NCBI GenBank assembly: GCA_044464485.1
Contig: JBIQLG010000002.1
Span: 186,001 to 250,000 of the forward strand
Direction: 5' to 3'
DNA length: 64,000 bases
Source of the DNA: Terrimesophilobacter sp044464485
GTDB lineage: Bacteria; Actinomycetota; Actinomycetes; Actinomycetales; Microbacteriaceae
Position 1 is the stretch's first letter. The number at the start of each line of letters is the position of its first letter. Below the pieces are notes generated by a model. It saw only the letters and a program-made list of their open reading frames with translations. It did not search any database and had not been told where the DNA came from. The position numbers were made by a program, and so were the translations under genes. Shown here in pieces: positions 51,881-59,609 of the stretch.

Positions 51881-53074
51881 TTACCAAAGCACTCGTGGCG
51901 CAGTGTCGAACATCGATGCCTTGAGCAGAAAATCTCGACTGGACTCAGCGGTCGAGGCCAGTTTGCTCATTCGGGCGCGGCGACGCTGCGGATAGTCACT
52001 CTCTTTCGACTGCGAATTGGTGAAATTGCGGTCGCTCCGAAAGTGAATGTAGCCCTCTGCGACCGACTTCCGGGTCAGCGCATATCCGTCGAGTGCGATG
52101 TCGTTCACATCCCCTTCGAACAGAGCCGTCAGGGTCTTGCCGAACAGGTAGGCGTCATGAATACCGCTGTTCATCCCCATCCCGCCCGAAGGGTTGTTGA
52201 GGTGTGCCGCATCGCCGGCCAGAAAGACTCGGCCCACCCTGAAGGTGTCGGCAACGCGCCGGTACAGGGAATACGCGATGGAGTCCAGCACGGGAAAGGG
52301 GCTGCCGAGGTCTGGCATCAGCCCAGCCAGTCGTGCCTGAACCCGCTCAGGCTCGCGCGCGTGATCGCTGTCTTCATCCGGATCGAGGTGAAACAACACC
52401 CGCGTGTGGTCACGGAGCTCCATGATGCTGCCCGCGACGCCCTTGCCCCACATGTAGGTGACGGGCGCGATCCCGGGTATGTGGTCGACGAAATCGAAAT
52501 TGGTGCGGACCATGAGGTATTTAGTGGCATACCGGTCGCCGGTGAACTTCACGCCGAGAGATTCCCGAACGGCACTGTGCGCCCCATCGGCTCCGAGCAC
52601 GTAGTCGGCCGACATCTCCAGGACATCGCCGTCCGCCGTCTGAATCGAGACGGTGGCCGATTCGTCGTTCGACCGCGCCCCGGTCACGCGGTGGTTGAAC
52701 AGAATCGAGACCGAGGGAAGCGCCTCAAGCCGGCTGTGAATGATGCGTGTGATCTCCGTTTGATCCGTCTGCATCCGAACCGGGAACTTGGTATCGCCCG
52801 AAATCGTCTCGAAGTCGAACTCGGCAATCAAGGCATCTTGTATACGATCACGATATTGAACCGTGCGAATGATGCGTCCGGCAGCCACCACGTCCCAGGC
52901 GACACCGAGCTCATCGAACAGTTCCAGTGTCGAGGCATGCACGGTGGAGGCTCGGGAAACCACGCGAAGATCCGGCCCCTCTTCGAGCACGGTGACCGAA
53001 ATTCCCTTGCGACCAAGGACTAAAGCGGCAGTGAGACCGACAGGGCCGGCCCCTGCGATTATGACAGAGGACAT
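51881..53074 (-). CDS. FAD-dependent aromatic monooxygenase (group A)
   Basis: A 397-residue flavoprotein hydroxylase. It has the ADP-binding GxGxxG (IIAGAGPVGLTAALVLGRKG), the DG motif (VLGADGAHSAVRESLG) and the FAD/ribityl motif (RVFLAGDAAHLNNPSGGMGMN). ASTVHASTLELFDELG resembles the phenol- and hydroxyphenylpropionate-hydroxylase group. The enzyme would add one hydroxyl to an activated aromatic or pyridine ring with NAD(P)H and oxygen. First gene of a two-gene unit with the C-C-hydrolase-like protein; a GTATAC motif lies about 85 bp upstream. Confidence 0.92.
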   Translation of the reverse strand: MSSVIIAGAGPVGLTAALVLGRKGISVTVLEEGPDLRVVSRASTVHASTLELFDELGVAWDVVAAGRIIRTVQYRDRIQDALIAEFDFETISGDTKFPVRMQTDQTEITRIIHSRLEALPSVSILFNHRVTGARSNDESATVSIQTADGDVLEMSADYVLGADGAHSAVRESLGVKFTGDRYATKYLMVRTNFDFVDHIPGIAPVTYMWGKGVAGSIMELRDHTRVLFHLDPDEDSDHAREPERVQARLAGLMPDLGSPFPVLDSIAYSLYRRVADTFRVGRVFLAGDAAHLNNPSGGMGMNSGIHDAYLFGKTLTALFEGDVNDIALDGYALTRKSVAEGYIHFRSDRNFTNSQSKESDYPQRRRARMSKLASTAESSRDFLLKASMFDTAPRVLW

Positions 53075-53157
53075 CCGACACCCTTCATCTTTCCGTTCGA
53101 TTCCCGCAGATCATGTCAATTGCTGATTCACACTCCGAGGAGCCAGGAACAGCAAAT

Positions 53158-53169
53158 AGTATACAGTTT
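53158..53169. promoter_or_regulatory. GTATAC-type motif before the monooxygenase
   Basis: TAGTATACAGTT matches the right half of the perfect palindrome at 46979 and lies about 85 bp upstream of the monooxygenase ATG. It extends the putative regulon to the fourth unit of the island. Confidence 0.58.
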
Positions 53170-53311
53170 GTCAATGTTAGCTCAATGCCGCGAGAACGTC
53201 GACTCGCGCAGAATGAGCCGACCACAACCGTTCCGGTGCGGTTTAGGCTGGCGATTCAGCGACGTCGTCACCGACTCCGCGCTGTCCAGTCGCGCTTCCC
53301 GGAGCTCCCGC

Positions 53312-53722
53312 CTACGGGCGAGTCGGTCGAGAGTTGTTGCTCGTACTTTCCCGCGACTCCAGCCCCACGGCATCCCGCAGCTCGCTCGCCTCGTCCTGCA
53401 ATCCCTGGTTCGTGGCCAAGTGCGCGAGCATCGCGGCCACAGCGTTGAGCTTGTGCTGCAGAGCCTGATCGGCTCGCGTCTGGCTGTTCTGCAGAAGAGC
53501 CACCATGAGGAACGTGACGATCGTGGTGAGCGTGTTGATGATGAGCTGCCACGTGTCGATGTCGCGCAGAAGAATGATCGACGGCGCCCACAACACGACA
53601 AGCAGCACACAGAAGCAGAAAAACCACGCCCGGCTGGCAACTTTGGATGCAGCTTCCGCAAAGTGATCAAACGCTCCAACAACCGGTGACACTTCACTCG
53701 GCATAACCGGATTCTTTTCCAT
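53312..53722 (-). CDS. Low-affinity iron permease family protein
   Basis: A 136-residue membrane protein. HFAEAASKVASRAWFFCFCVLLVVLWAP and TWQLIINTLTTIVTFLMVALLQNSQTRADQA are the two membrane segments and the conserved signature of the family named after fungal Fet4. A cytoplasmic helix ends the protein (ALQHKLNAVAAMLAHLA). In bacteria these short proteins are poorly studied and iron transport has not been shown for most. The 3' end falls in ordinary sequence; the assembly gap lies upstream. Confidence 0.88.
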   Translation of the reverse strand: MEKNPVMPSEVSPVVGAFDHFAEAASKVASRAWFFCFCVLLVVLWAPSIILLRDIDTWQLIINTLTTIVTFLMVALLQNSQTRADQALQHKLNAVAAMLAHLATNQGLQDEASELRDAVGLESRESTSNNSRPTRP

Positions 53723-53744
53723 GGTTTACTTCTTTCGCCTTGGT

Positions 53745-53812
53745 GGTGACGTGGGTTCAGTGGTGACGTGGGTTCAGTGGTGACGTGGGTTCAGTGGTGA
53801 CGTGGGTTCAGT
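53745..53812. repeat. 17-bp tandem repeat abutting the assembly gap
   Basis: Four identical head-to-tail copies of a 17-bp unit (GGTGACGTGGGTTCAGT) run into the N stretch. The array is probably longer in the genome and caused the assembly break. Since 17 is not a multiple of three, it cannot encode a regular peptide repeat. Confidence 0.95.
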
Positions 53813-53814
53813 GG

Positions 53815-53914
53815 NNNNNNNNNNNNNNNNNNNNNNNNNNNNNNNNNNNNNNNNNNNNNNNNNNNNNNNNNNNNNNNNNNNNNNNNNNNNNNNNNNNNNN
53901 NNNNNNNNNNNNNN
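53815..53914. other. Assembly gap of 100 Ns
   Basis: Exactly 100 undetermined bases, the conventional size for a gap of unknown length. It removes the end of the downstream-reading Rho-N-like gene. Confidence 0.99.
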
Positions 53915-54174
53915 TGCCGCAATTGGTCGATGAGTTCGGACTTCTTTTTGCCCGAATACCCGCTCAGGCCGAGTTCCTTCGCGCGGTCGCGCAGTTCGTC
54001 GACAGTCCAGCCCTCGTACGCGCCGGATTCGCCGCCCTTGCGCCCCACAGCTTGTGCACCGCGTTTGGCCACCGCATTCGACACACGTGCGGCTTTCTCC
54101 TTCGACGCGCCATCGCGACGCATTTCTTCATAGAGTTTCGGATCCTTCAGGTGAGAGTTCTTCTTGCCCGGCAT
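53915..54174 (-). CDS. Rho-N-domain (DUF7218-like) small protein, 3' end lost in gap
   Basis: The gene starts at ATG 54174 (AAGGAG upstream) and gives about 86 residues before the gap. The N-terminal part (MPGKKNSHLKDPKLYEEMR, then GASKEKAARVSNAVAKRG) is a known small-protein segment of unknown function. It is followed by a Rho-N/SAP-like helical module (YEGWTVDELRDRAKELGLSGYSGKKKSELIDQL), which in Rho binds nucleic acid. The stop codon is not visible because of the Ns. Confidence 0.85.
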
Positions 54175-54357
54175 TGCGTGCTCCTTCCTTGTCTGAGGTT
54201 CCCAATGTGCTCCACGTGATCGTGGCCTTCAAGGCCTTGATTCCACAGGAAACTTTTGCTAGCTGCGTTACCCGGGGGGTTCGCACCGCGTCTCGCACTT
54301 CCGTACGGGAACATGTGCGGTCAGCGCACGCGCTGCGCGAACGAGACCTGGTGCGTA

Positions 54358-55053
54358 CTATCGCTTTCCAACTCGGTCACTGAGCCAGGCGAAAGGATCT
54401 GTCGGTTGCGTGCCGCCCAACAGGATCTCGAAATGCAGGTGTGGGCCCATGCTGAGCCCGGTGTTTCCCACCAGCCCGATCAGTTGGCCGACCGTCACGT
54501 GTTGACCAACCACCACGGTCTCGGTGCCTTCCTGCATGTGCGCGTAAAGGCTGCTTACGCGCTCACCGTCCACGACGTGGTCGATTTTCACATGGATCCC
54601 GAGTTCCCAGCTGATGGTGTTGACGGCGCTCACCACTCCGTCGGCAATCGCCTGAATGGGCGTGCCTGCCCCCGGGATCATGTCCAATCCCTTGTGGAAC
54701 GTGGAGCAAATTTCGCACGGCGCGACTCGCGGACCGAAACCCGTAATGATGGGCACTCCCTTCGAGAACGGCCATTGGATTGGCGAGTGAGGATCGTTGA
54801 CGAAAGTGGCCGCCGTGCGCGAAAAGGGCTGGTGTTCGTCGGGAACGAATCGCGTGACCGTGTACTCATCCCGCGTGATTCCCGTTGATGAATTTCCGTC
54901 GCTCATTGCGGCAATGGACTGCGTCTCTTCGACGGACGCAATCGCGTTGACCGCGGTGTCCGCGACGTCCGCGTAGGCGGGAAGGAGATACGTGGTCATG
55001 AGAAGACCTGCCGCGAGCGCGGCAAACACGGCGCGGAAGCCCGAACCCTTCAT
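54358..55053 (-). CDS. Secreted M23 family metallopeptidase (1)
   Basis: A 231-residue exported protein; ATG 55053 follows GGGAGG. A signal peptide (AVFAALAAGLLMTTYLLPAYA) precedes a LytM/M23 domain: FGPRVAPCEICSTFHKGLDMIPGAGTPI with the first zinc His and Asp, then VSSLYAHMQEG and MGPHLHFEILL for the remaining ligands. Such enzymes cut or bind peptidoglycan cross-bridges. It is a clear paralogue of the peptidase at 61447, sharing the Cys-x-x-Cys (CEIC) just before the metal site. Confidence 0.92.
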   Translation of the reverse strand: MKGSGFRAVFAALAAGLLMTTYLLPAYADVADTAVNAIASVEETQSIAAMSDGNSSTGITRDEYTVTRFVPDEHQPFSRTAATFVNDPHSPIQWPFSKGVPIITGFGPRVAPCEICSTFHKGLDMIPGAGTPIQAIADGVVSAVNTISWELGIHVKIDHVVDGERVSSLYAHMQEGTETVVVGQHVTVGQLIGLVGNTGLSMGPHLHFEILLGGTQPTDPFAWLSDRVGKR

Positions 55054-55152
55054 CTGGATCCCACCTCCCCGTCCTGCTCGCGGATCACCATAGCCCACGC
55101 GATGCGGGTCTACCTGAGAGTTCCTCCCCTGCCGGGATGCCGCCACAAGGTG

Positions 55153-56148
55153 TCAGAGGCCGAGTAATCGCTCCGTGTCGCCGAAGACTTCGAGACCCGC
55201 CGCCCGCGCGGTGCCCTCGAGCAGGGTGCGGCCATCGTTATCCCGATGTCGCAGGGTGATGCGGGCATCCAACGTCTCTTCGACCCGCTGGTGCATCGCG
55301 GTGCGCAGCGGTGCATGCAGCAGACCGCCGCGCACGCGCTCGGCCTCGAGCTCAAGCACGCCGTCTTTTCCGGCAAGACTCCAGCGCACGTGGCTGTCGT
55401 CGATGTCGAGGCGACGTTCCCGCGCGCGGTTGTATGTGGTCCAGCGATGCAACCGCCCACTGTGCCGCAGCCCTGCAATGTATCCGCGGAATGGTCGACC
55501 CAGCCACGGGATGATCGCCACAGATCCGATGAACGATGCTTCCTCATCCGAGTCGATGTGATTGCTCGCCATCCACACATATCCGGCGGGGAATGCCTTC
55601 CCCCAGTCTTTTTCTATGTAGCCCTTGCCGCCATCGAAGTCGGTGGCGACGCCCTCAACCTCCAAAGTTCCGTGGAGCCGGTGGCCGAATGACACGATGC
55701 CGTGAAAGCATTCCATGAACGGCACGAGACCGTACCAGCCCATAATGCCGGGTTCGCGCAATGTCACCGGCCACGGCGTGAGCGGAGTCGAGTAACGGAT
55801 GCTTCCGCGCAACTGCGGCAAATCCAGATCGACACCGTGCGCGTCGAAGCGATTTGCTCCGACTGTGACCGCGAATCGACCGGTTTGGGCAGAAAACTCT
55901 TCCGGCTCGAATCGGTGATACCAGCTTCTCCCGGTCAGTCCGTCGAGCACCTGCACGAACGCTTCGTCGTGGTCTCCGTCGGCATCCGCCAACCCGCGAA
56001 ATACCCCTGGGATGACCGCCCACCGCTGCGCGAGGTCGGCGTTCACGAGCTTGACGTACCAACCCTCGAAGTAACCGCGCGTCATGCCGTGGCCGTGATA
56101 TGCCTCCGGATGCCGAACGCCGCGCACGTAGTCAACGGGAGTTCGCAT
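55153..56148 (-). CDS. Tocopherol cyclase-like family protein
   Basis: About 331 residues from the ATG at 56148; a TTG at 56178 is alternative. The sequence YHGHGMTRGYFEGWYVKLVNAD at the N-terminus and GGKGYIEKDWGKAFPAGYVWMASNH in the middle are hallmarks of the tocopherol cyclase/CrtC-like beta-barrel family. Plant members close the chromanol ring of vitamin E. Bacterial relatives are mostly uncharacterised, and no tocopherol genes are visible here. No signal peptide. It is a lone gene between an M23 peptidase and topoisomerase IB. Confidence 0.83.
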   Translation of the reverse strand: MRTPVDYVRGVRHPEAYHGHGMTRGYFEGWYVKLVNADLAQRWAVIPGVFRGLADADGDHDEAFVQVLDGLTGRSWYHRFEPEEFSAQTGRFAVTVGANRFDAHGVDLDLPQLRGSIRYSTPLTPWPVTLREPGIMGWYGLVPFMECFHGIVSFGHRLHGTLEVEGVATDFDGGKGYIEKDWGKAFPAGYVWMASNHIDSDEEASFIGSVAIIPWLGRPFRGYIAGLRHSGRLHRWTTYNRARERRLDIDDSHVRWSLAGKDGVLELEAERVRGGLLHAPLRTAMHQRVEETLDARITLRHRDNDGRTLLEGTARAAGLEVFGDTERLLGL

Positions 56149-56310
56149 CCCGTCATTGTAGGTGCGCAGCGTTGACAACGAAACTTCGCATAAAAATGGG
56201 CGTCGTATGGCAAAACTTCACCTCATTCTCAACAACTTCTCACGTGAACAGGTCACGCTGAGCGGAGCGGCGTGACGTTTTCGCGTTCGCACTGAGTTGG
56301 CAGGATTTCG

Positions 56311-57285
56311 ATGGTGCGATTACGGCGAAGCGATCCGACGTCTCGCGGTTTTCAGCGCGTGCGGTCTGGCCGCGGTTTCAGTTATCGCGACCATTCCGGC
56401 AACACGGTGCAGGACCGCGAGCTTCGCGCACGATTCACCGCCCTCGCCATCCCCCCGGCGTGGGAGGACGTGTGGATTGCGCCCTTCGCCAACGGGCACA
56501 TCCAGGCAACCGGGGTCGACGCGGCCGGCCGGCGCCAGTATCTCTATCATCCGGTGTGGAGGCAACGCCACGATCGTGACAAGTTCGATCGGATGCTTGA
56601 CCTCGCCGCGTCTCTGCCGGCAGCTCGCTCCGTCGTGACGCGAACCCTGCGAAGCAGCGGCGACATGCGCAGCCGCGTTCTCGCCGCCGCGTTCCGGATG
56701 CTAGACACCGGCTCGCTCCGTATCGGCAGCGAACGGTACGCGGATGCCAACGGCAGCCACGGCCTTTCCACCCTGCTGTGCGGCCACGTGTCCGTCACTG
56801 GCGACACGGTGAGACTGTCTTTCCCCGCGAAGAGCGGTCAGGTCTGGGAGAGCGAGATTTCGGATGCCGACCTCGCGACGTTCATTCGGGGCCGCCTTCG
56901 CCGAGGCAAGGGCAAGCTCCTGCTGTCCTGGAGTGACCACGGTTCGGAGCGTTCCGTCTCCGCGGCCGACATCAATGCGTACGTGAAGGATCGCACCGCG
57001 GGAAATTTCACCGCAAAGGACTTTCGTTCTCTCCACGGCACAATTGCCGCCGCGCGCAGTCTCGCGTCCCACGGGCCGGCGACAAGCAAGCGCGACCGTG
57101 CGAGAGCGGTGAAACGCGCGATGGAGGACGCGGCGGCGGTTCTCCAAAACACTCCCGCGATCGCGCGAAAGAGTTACGTCGATCCGCGGCTCATCGATCG
57201 CTTCGACGCAGGAGAAACCATCGATCCCCGGCGTCTGGAGTCAGCGGAGTCACAGGTGCGGCTGCTCATTCTGGGCGGAGGTTGA
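56311..57285 (+). CDS. DNA topoisomerase IB
   Basis: A 324-residue topoisomerase of the poxvirus-like bacterial type. The N-terminal domain has FSYRDHSGNTVQD and IPPAWEDVWIAPFANGHIQATGVDAAGRRQYLYH. The catalytic domain has RIGSERYADANGSHGLSTLL (Arg/Lys), FTAKDFRSLHGTIAA (catalytic Arg/His region) and the nucleophile Tyr in ARKSYVDPRL. These enzymes relax supercoils through a 3'-phosphotyrosine link. Their distribution is patchy in bacteria. It lies directly upstream of the HipBA-like pair. Confidence 0.94.
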   Translation: MVRLRRSDPTSRGFQRVRSGRGFSYRDHSGNTVQDRELRARFTALAIPPAWEDVWIAPFANGHIQATGVDAAGRRQYLYHPVWRQRHDRDKFDRMLDLAASLPAARSVVTRTLRSSGDMRSRVLAAAFRMLDTGSLRIGSERYADANGSHGLSTLLCGHVSVTGDTVRLSFPAKSGQVWESEISDADLATFIRGRLRRGKGKLLLSWSDHGSERSVSAADINAYVKDRTAGNFTAKDFRSLHGTIAAARSLASHGPATSKRDRARAVKRAMEDAAAVLQNTPAIARKSYVDPRLIDRFDAGETIDPRRLESAESQVRLLILGGG

Positions 57286-57303
57286 CGCACGCTGACGTCG
57301 CAA

Positions 57304-57337
57304 ATTGTCGTTCCGACAATAGTGTGTGAGACACACT
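57304..57337. promoter_or_regulatory. Two adjacent 7-3-7 inverted repeats upstream of the HipBA-like pair
   Basis: ATTGTCG-TTC-CGACAAT (57304-57320) is followed directly by AGTGTGT-GAG-ACACACT (57321-57337). Both are perfect. They lie 18 bp past the topoisomerase stop and about 210 bp before the antitoxin gene. They could be terminators for the former or operators for the latter; neither is followed by a T-tract. Confidence 0.5.
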
Positions 57338-57546
57338 TGTGTAAGCCCCTTGGTTGACAATGAGCCGTTGGATACGCAGATCGGCCGTGCACCTCATCGG
57401 GCCGCGCTAACCGTCGGTGAGGCCGTCAATGCCGCACAACACCGAGTGGTCCGTTACTGCACTGGAAAATCGGGGTGGATTCCCGGAGGCATCGCCTATA
57501 CTGTCAGTGATTGACTTTTCAAGCTTTAAGTGAACAAAGGGCAATA

Positions 57547-57882
57547 ATGACTGACTTTTCAGGCTCAGTTGCAACTCTCGATGACTGGGAGAAAAGAATC
57601 GGTCACGCCATCCGCCAAGCCCGCATCAATGCCGGCTACGACCAGGTAGCACTCGCGGAACGCGCGAACCTTTCCCGCTCCACCGTTCAGGCGTTGGAAA
57701 ATGGTGCCGGTACACGACTCCGCACACTCCTCGCGGTGCTGCGCGCCCTCGACCGGCTTGACGTGTTCGACAGTCTCATCCCGGAAACCGGGCCCACCCC
57801 TCTGGAACTTCTTGCCGAAGCTCGTCGAGCTGACAGGCGTCGGGCCACCGGGCCGCGGCGGGTTCGAAAGAACGGGAGGTGA
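57547..57882 (+). CDS. HipB-like helix-turn-helix antitoxin
   Basis: A 111-residue XRE-type protein starting MTDFSGSVATLDDW at ATG 57547 (AAAGGG upstream). The Cro/CI helix-turn-helix reads IGHAIRQARINAGYDQVALAERANLSRSTVQALENGAG, and a basic tail follows (RRADRRRATGPRRVRKNGR). It lies four bases before the HipA-like kinase gene, the standard antitoxin-toxin order, and should neutralise the kinase and repress the operon. A 14-bp near-direct repeat flanks its start (57512 and 57552). Confidence 0.9.
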   Translation: MTDFSGSVATLDDWEKRIGHAIRQARINAGYDQVALAERANLSRSTVQALENGAGTRLRTLLAVLRALDRLDVFDSLIPETGPTPLELLAEARRADRRRATGPRRVRKNGR

Positions 57883-57885
57883 CCC

Positions 57886-59175
57886 GTGCCATACGAGCCG
57901 ACCACGGTCGTTGAGGTTCGCGCGTGGGGCCACACCGTTGGGGCGGTAAGCGGTACAAGTTCGGGGTACGGATTCCAGTACACCCCGGAGTGGAAGCGGG
58001 CAGGCGTTGAGCTCAGCCCACTGCTGATGCCCACAAGCGATAACCGGCTCGTGTTCACTTTTCGTAACCTCAGCGAACAGACCTTCCGCGGGTTGCCACC
58101 CACGCTCGCTGACGCTCTTCCCGACAAGTTTGGCAACAGTGTCGTCGACGCGTGGCTTGCCTCGCAGGGTATTGACCGGTCCCTCATTACCCCGCTCGAC
58201 CGTCTCGCCTATCTTGGCGGGCGGGGGATGGGTGCGTTGGAGTTCATCCCCGACCGGGGTCCCGCCGCACCGCCGCCAACCGTCCTGGATCTCGCTCAGC
58301 TCATTTTCGCCGCGCGGTCCGTCATCGCCGGCAGTATCGACAACGACCGGCATGCCTCCGACGCGATGAGACAGATCATTTCCGTAGGTACAAGTGCCGG
58401 TGGCGCTCGCGCCAAAGCGTTGGTGAACATCAATGATGCGACTCAGGAGATCCGTTCCGGGCAGGTGCCTGCTGCCACCGGTGAGCAGGCGTGGTTGTTG
58501 AAGTTCGATGGTGTTGGTGTGGATCGTCAACTCGGCGACTCCCAGCAGTACACCCGCATCGAGTATGGGTATTCGCTCATGGCTCGTGCCGCAGGTATCG
58601 ACATGTCTCCGACTCGGCTTCTTGTTGAGAACGGTCGAAGCCATTTCCTTACTCGAAGATTCGACCGGGACGAGGGTGAGCGGATTCACATGCAGTCACT
58701 GTGTGGACTGGCCGCGGTTGATTTCAACCTCATTGGCGTCAACGATTACGGTCAGCTGTTTACCGCGGCGCGGTCACTTCAGCTTGGGGAAGAGACGATG
58801 ACCCAGATTTTCCGACGGATGGTGTTCAACGTCGCCGCCGCCAACCACGACGACCACTCCAAGAACCACTCCTTTCTGCTGCGTGAGGGTGGTCGCTGGG
58901 AACTGTCTCCCGCGTACGACATCACCTTCGCTCGCGATGCAGCCAACCCGTGGCTCAACCAACACCTCATGGGTGTCAACGGAAAGTTCTCCAACATCGG
59001 TCGCGATGACCTGCTCACCGTCGCGGACCGATTCGCTATTCCGCGCGCAAAACGAGCAATCTCGGATGTGGCGGATGCGCTGGACTCCTGGCCGCAATTC
59101 GCGACCGAGGCAGGGTTGGACACCCATGTGGCGGACAGCATTGGGCGAGAATTTTCCAACCCCCTGACTGCGTAG
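57886..59175 (+). CDS. HipA-like serine/threonine kinase toxin
   Basis: A 429-residue protein from GTG 57886. HipA landmarks are NLLPDKF-like LADALPDKFGNSVVDAWLA, the glycine-rich nucleotide loop SVGTSAGGARAKALV, HFLTRRFDRDEGERIHMQSL, the catalytic AANHDDHSKNHSFLL (Asp and Asn) and the metal-binding Asp of LSPAYDITFA. E. coli HipA phosphorylates glutamyl-tRNA synthetase and induces persistence; relatives have other targets. All catalytic positions are kept, so the toxin is probably active when free of the HipB-like partner. Confidence 0.92.
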   Translation: MPYEPTTVVEVRAWGHTVGAVSGTSSGYGFQYTPEWKRAGVELSPLLMPTSDNRLVFTFRNLSEQTFRGLPPTLADALPDKFGNSVVDAWLASQGIDRSLITPLDRLAYLGGRGMGALEFIPDRGPAAPPPTVLDLAQLIFAARSVIAGSIDNDRHASDAMRQIISVGTSAGGARAKALVNINDATQEIRSGQVPAATGEQAWLLKFDGVGVDRQLGDSQQYTRIEYGYSLMARAAGIDMSPTRLLVENGRSHFLTRRFDRDEGERIHMQSLCGLAAVDFNLIGVNDYGQLFTAARSLQLGEETMTQIFRRMVFNVAAANHDDHSKNHSFLLREGGRWELSPAYDITFARDAANPWLNQHLMGVNGKFSNIGRDDLLTVADRFAIPRAKRAISDVADALDSWPQFATEAGLDTHVADSIGREFSNPLTA

Positions 59176-59263
59176 GATGGCGAAGTTCGGTTTGTGCACC
59201 TGCGATCAGTTGGTCGCGGGCCTCTACTTGCCACCTTTGTCCCCAGTACAGCACCATGAAGAT

Positions 59264-59602
59264 ATGACCAAGTACCTCATCTCGTTCCCCAGCGAAGCTA
59301 TGGTGCTCACCGCCGAGGAGTTCCCCATTGTCGTCGCAGAATCCCACGCTGTCATCGAGGAAGCGAAGGCGGCTGGCGTGTATGTGTTCGGCGGTGGGAT
59401 CGACGAGGGCGTCGAGCCGGTGCTCGTCTCCGCCGACGGTTCGGTGTCGACGGAGATCTACCCCGGTTCACGACTGGACGGCGGGTTCACAATCCTTGAG
59501 CTGGCAACCCGCGAGGATGCCGAAGAGTGGGCTCGCAAGCTCGCGGTCGCGTGCCGTTGTTCTCAGGAGTTGAGGGAATTCGGCTTCGACCCGCAAAGCT
59601 GA
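59264..59602 (+). CDS. YciI-related (DGPF-type) protein
   Basis: A 112-residue protein starting MTKYLISFPSEAMV at ATG 59264. GVYVFGGGIDEGVEPVLVSADGSV and GFTILELATREDAEEWARKLAVAC match the YCII ferredoxin-like fold, small enzymes or signalling proteins of mostly unknown role. An upstream in-frame start at 59177 is not supported by homology. It may be co-transcribed with the hipA-like gene, 88 bp away, but no functional link is evident. Confidence 0.86.
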   Translation: MTKYLISFPSEAMVLTAEEFPIVVAESHAVIEEAKAAGVYVFGGGIDEGVEPVLVSADGSVSTEIYPGSRLDGGFTILELATREDAEEWARKLAVACRCSQELREFGFDPQS

Positions 59603-59609
59603 CGGTCGC

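Noticed and set aside
50692..53074. Assignment of the island to nicotine degradation
   Set aside because: Only two genes resemble that pathway; the nicotine, 6-hydroxynicotine and ketone dehydrogenase genes are absent, and the hydrolase group also includes ordinary esterases.
53745..53812. CRISPR array
   Set aside because: The 17-bp units are directly contiguous with no spacers.
53791..54174. A continuous frame through the Ns ending in the 17-bp repeat
   Set aside because: Reading across 100 Ns is an artefact; the stop codon shown there is not evidence of the true end of the Rho-N-like gene.
57326..57514. A 62-codon open frame upstream of the HipB-like gene
   Set aside because: No ribosome-binding site, no recognisable motif, and it overlaps the inverted repeats; more likely leader or intergenic sequence.
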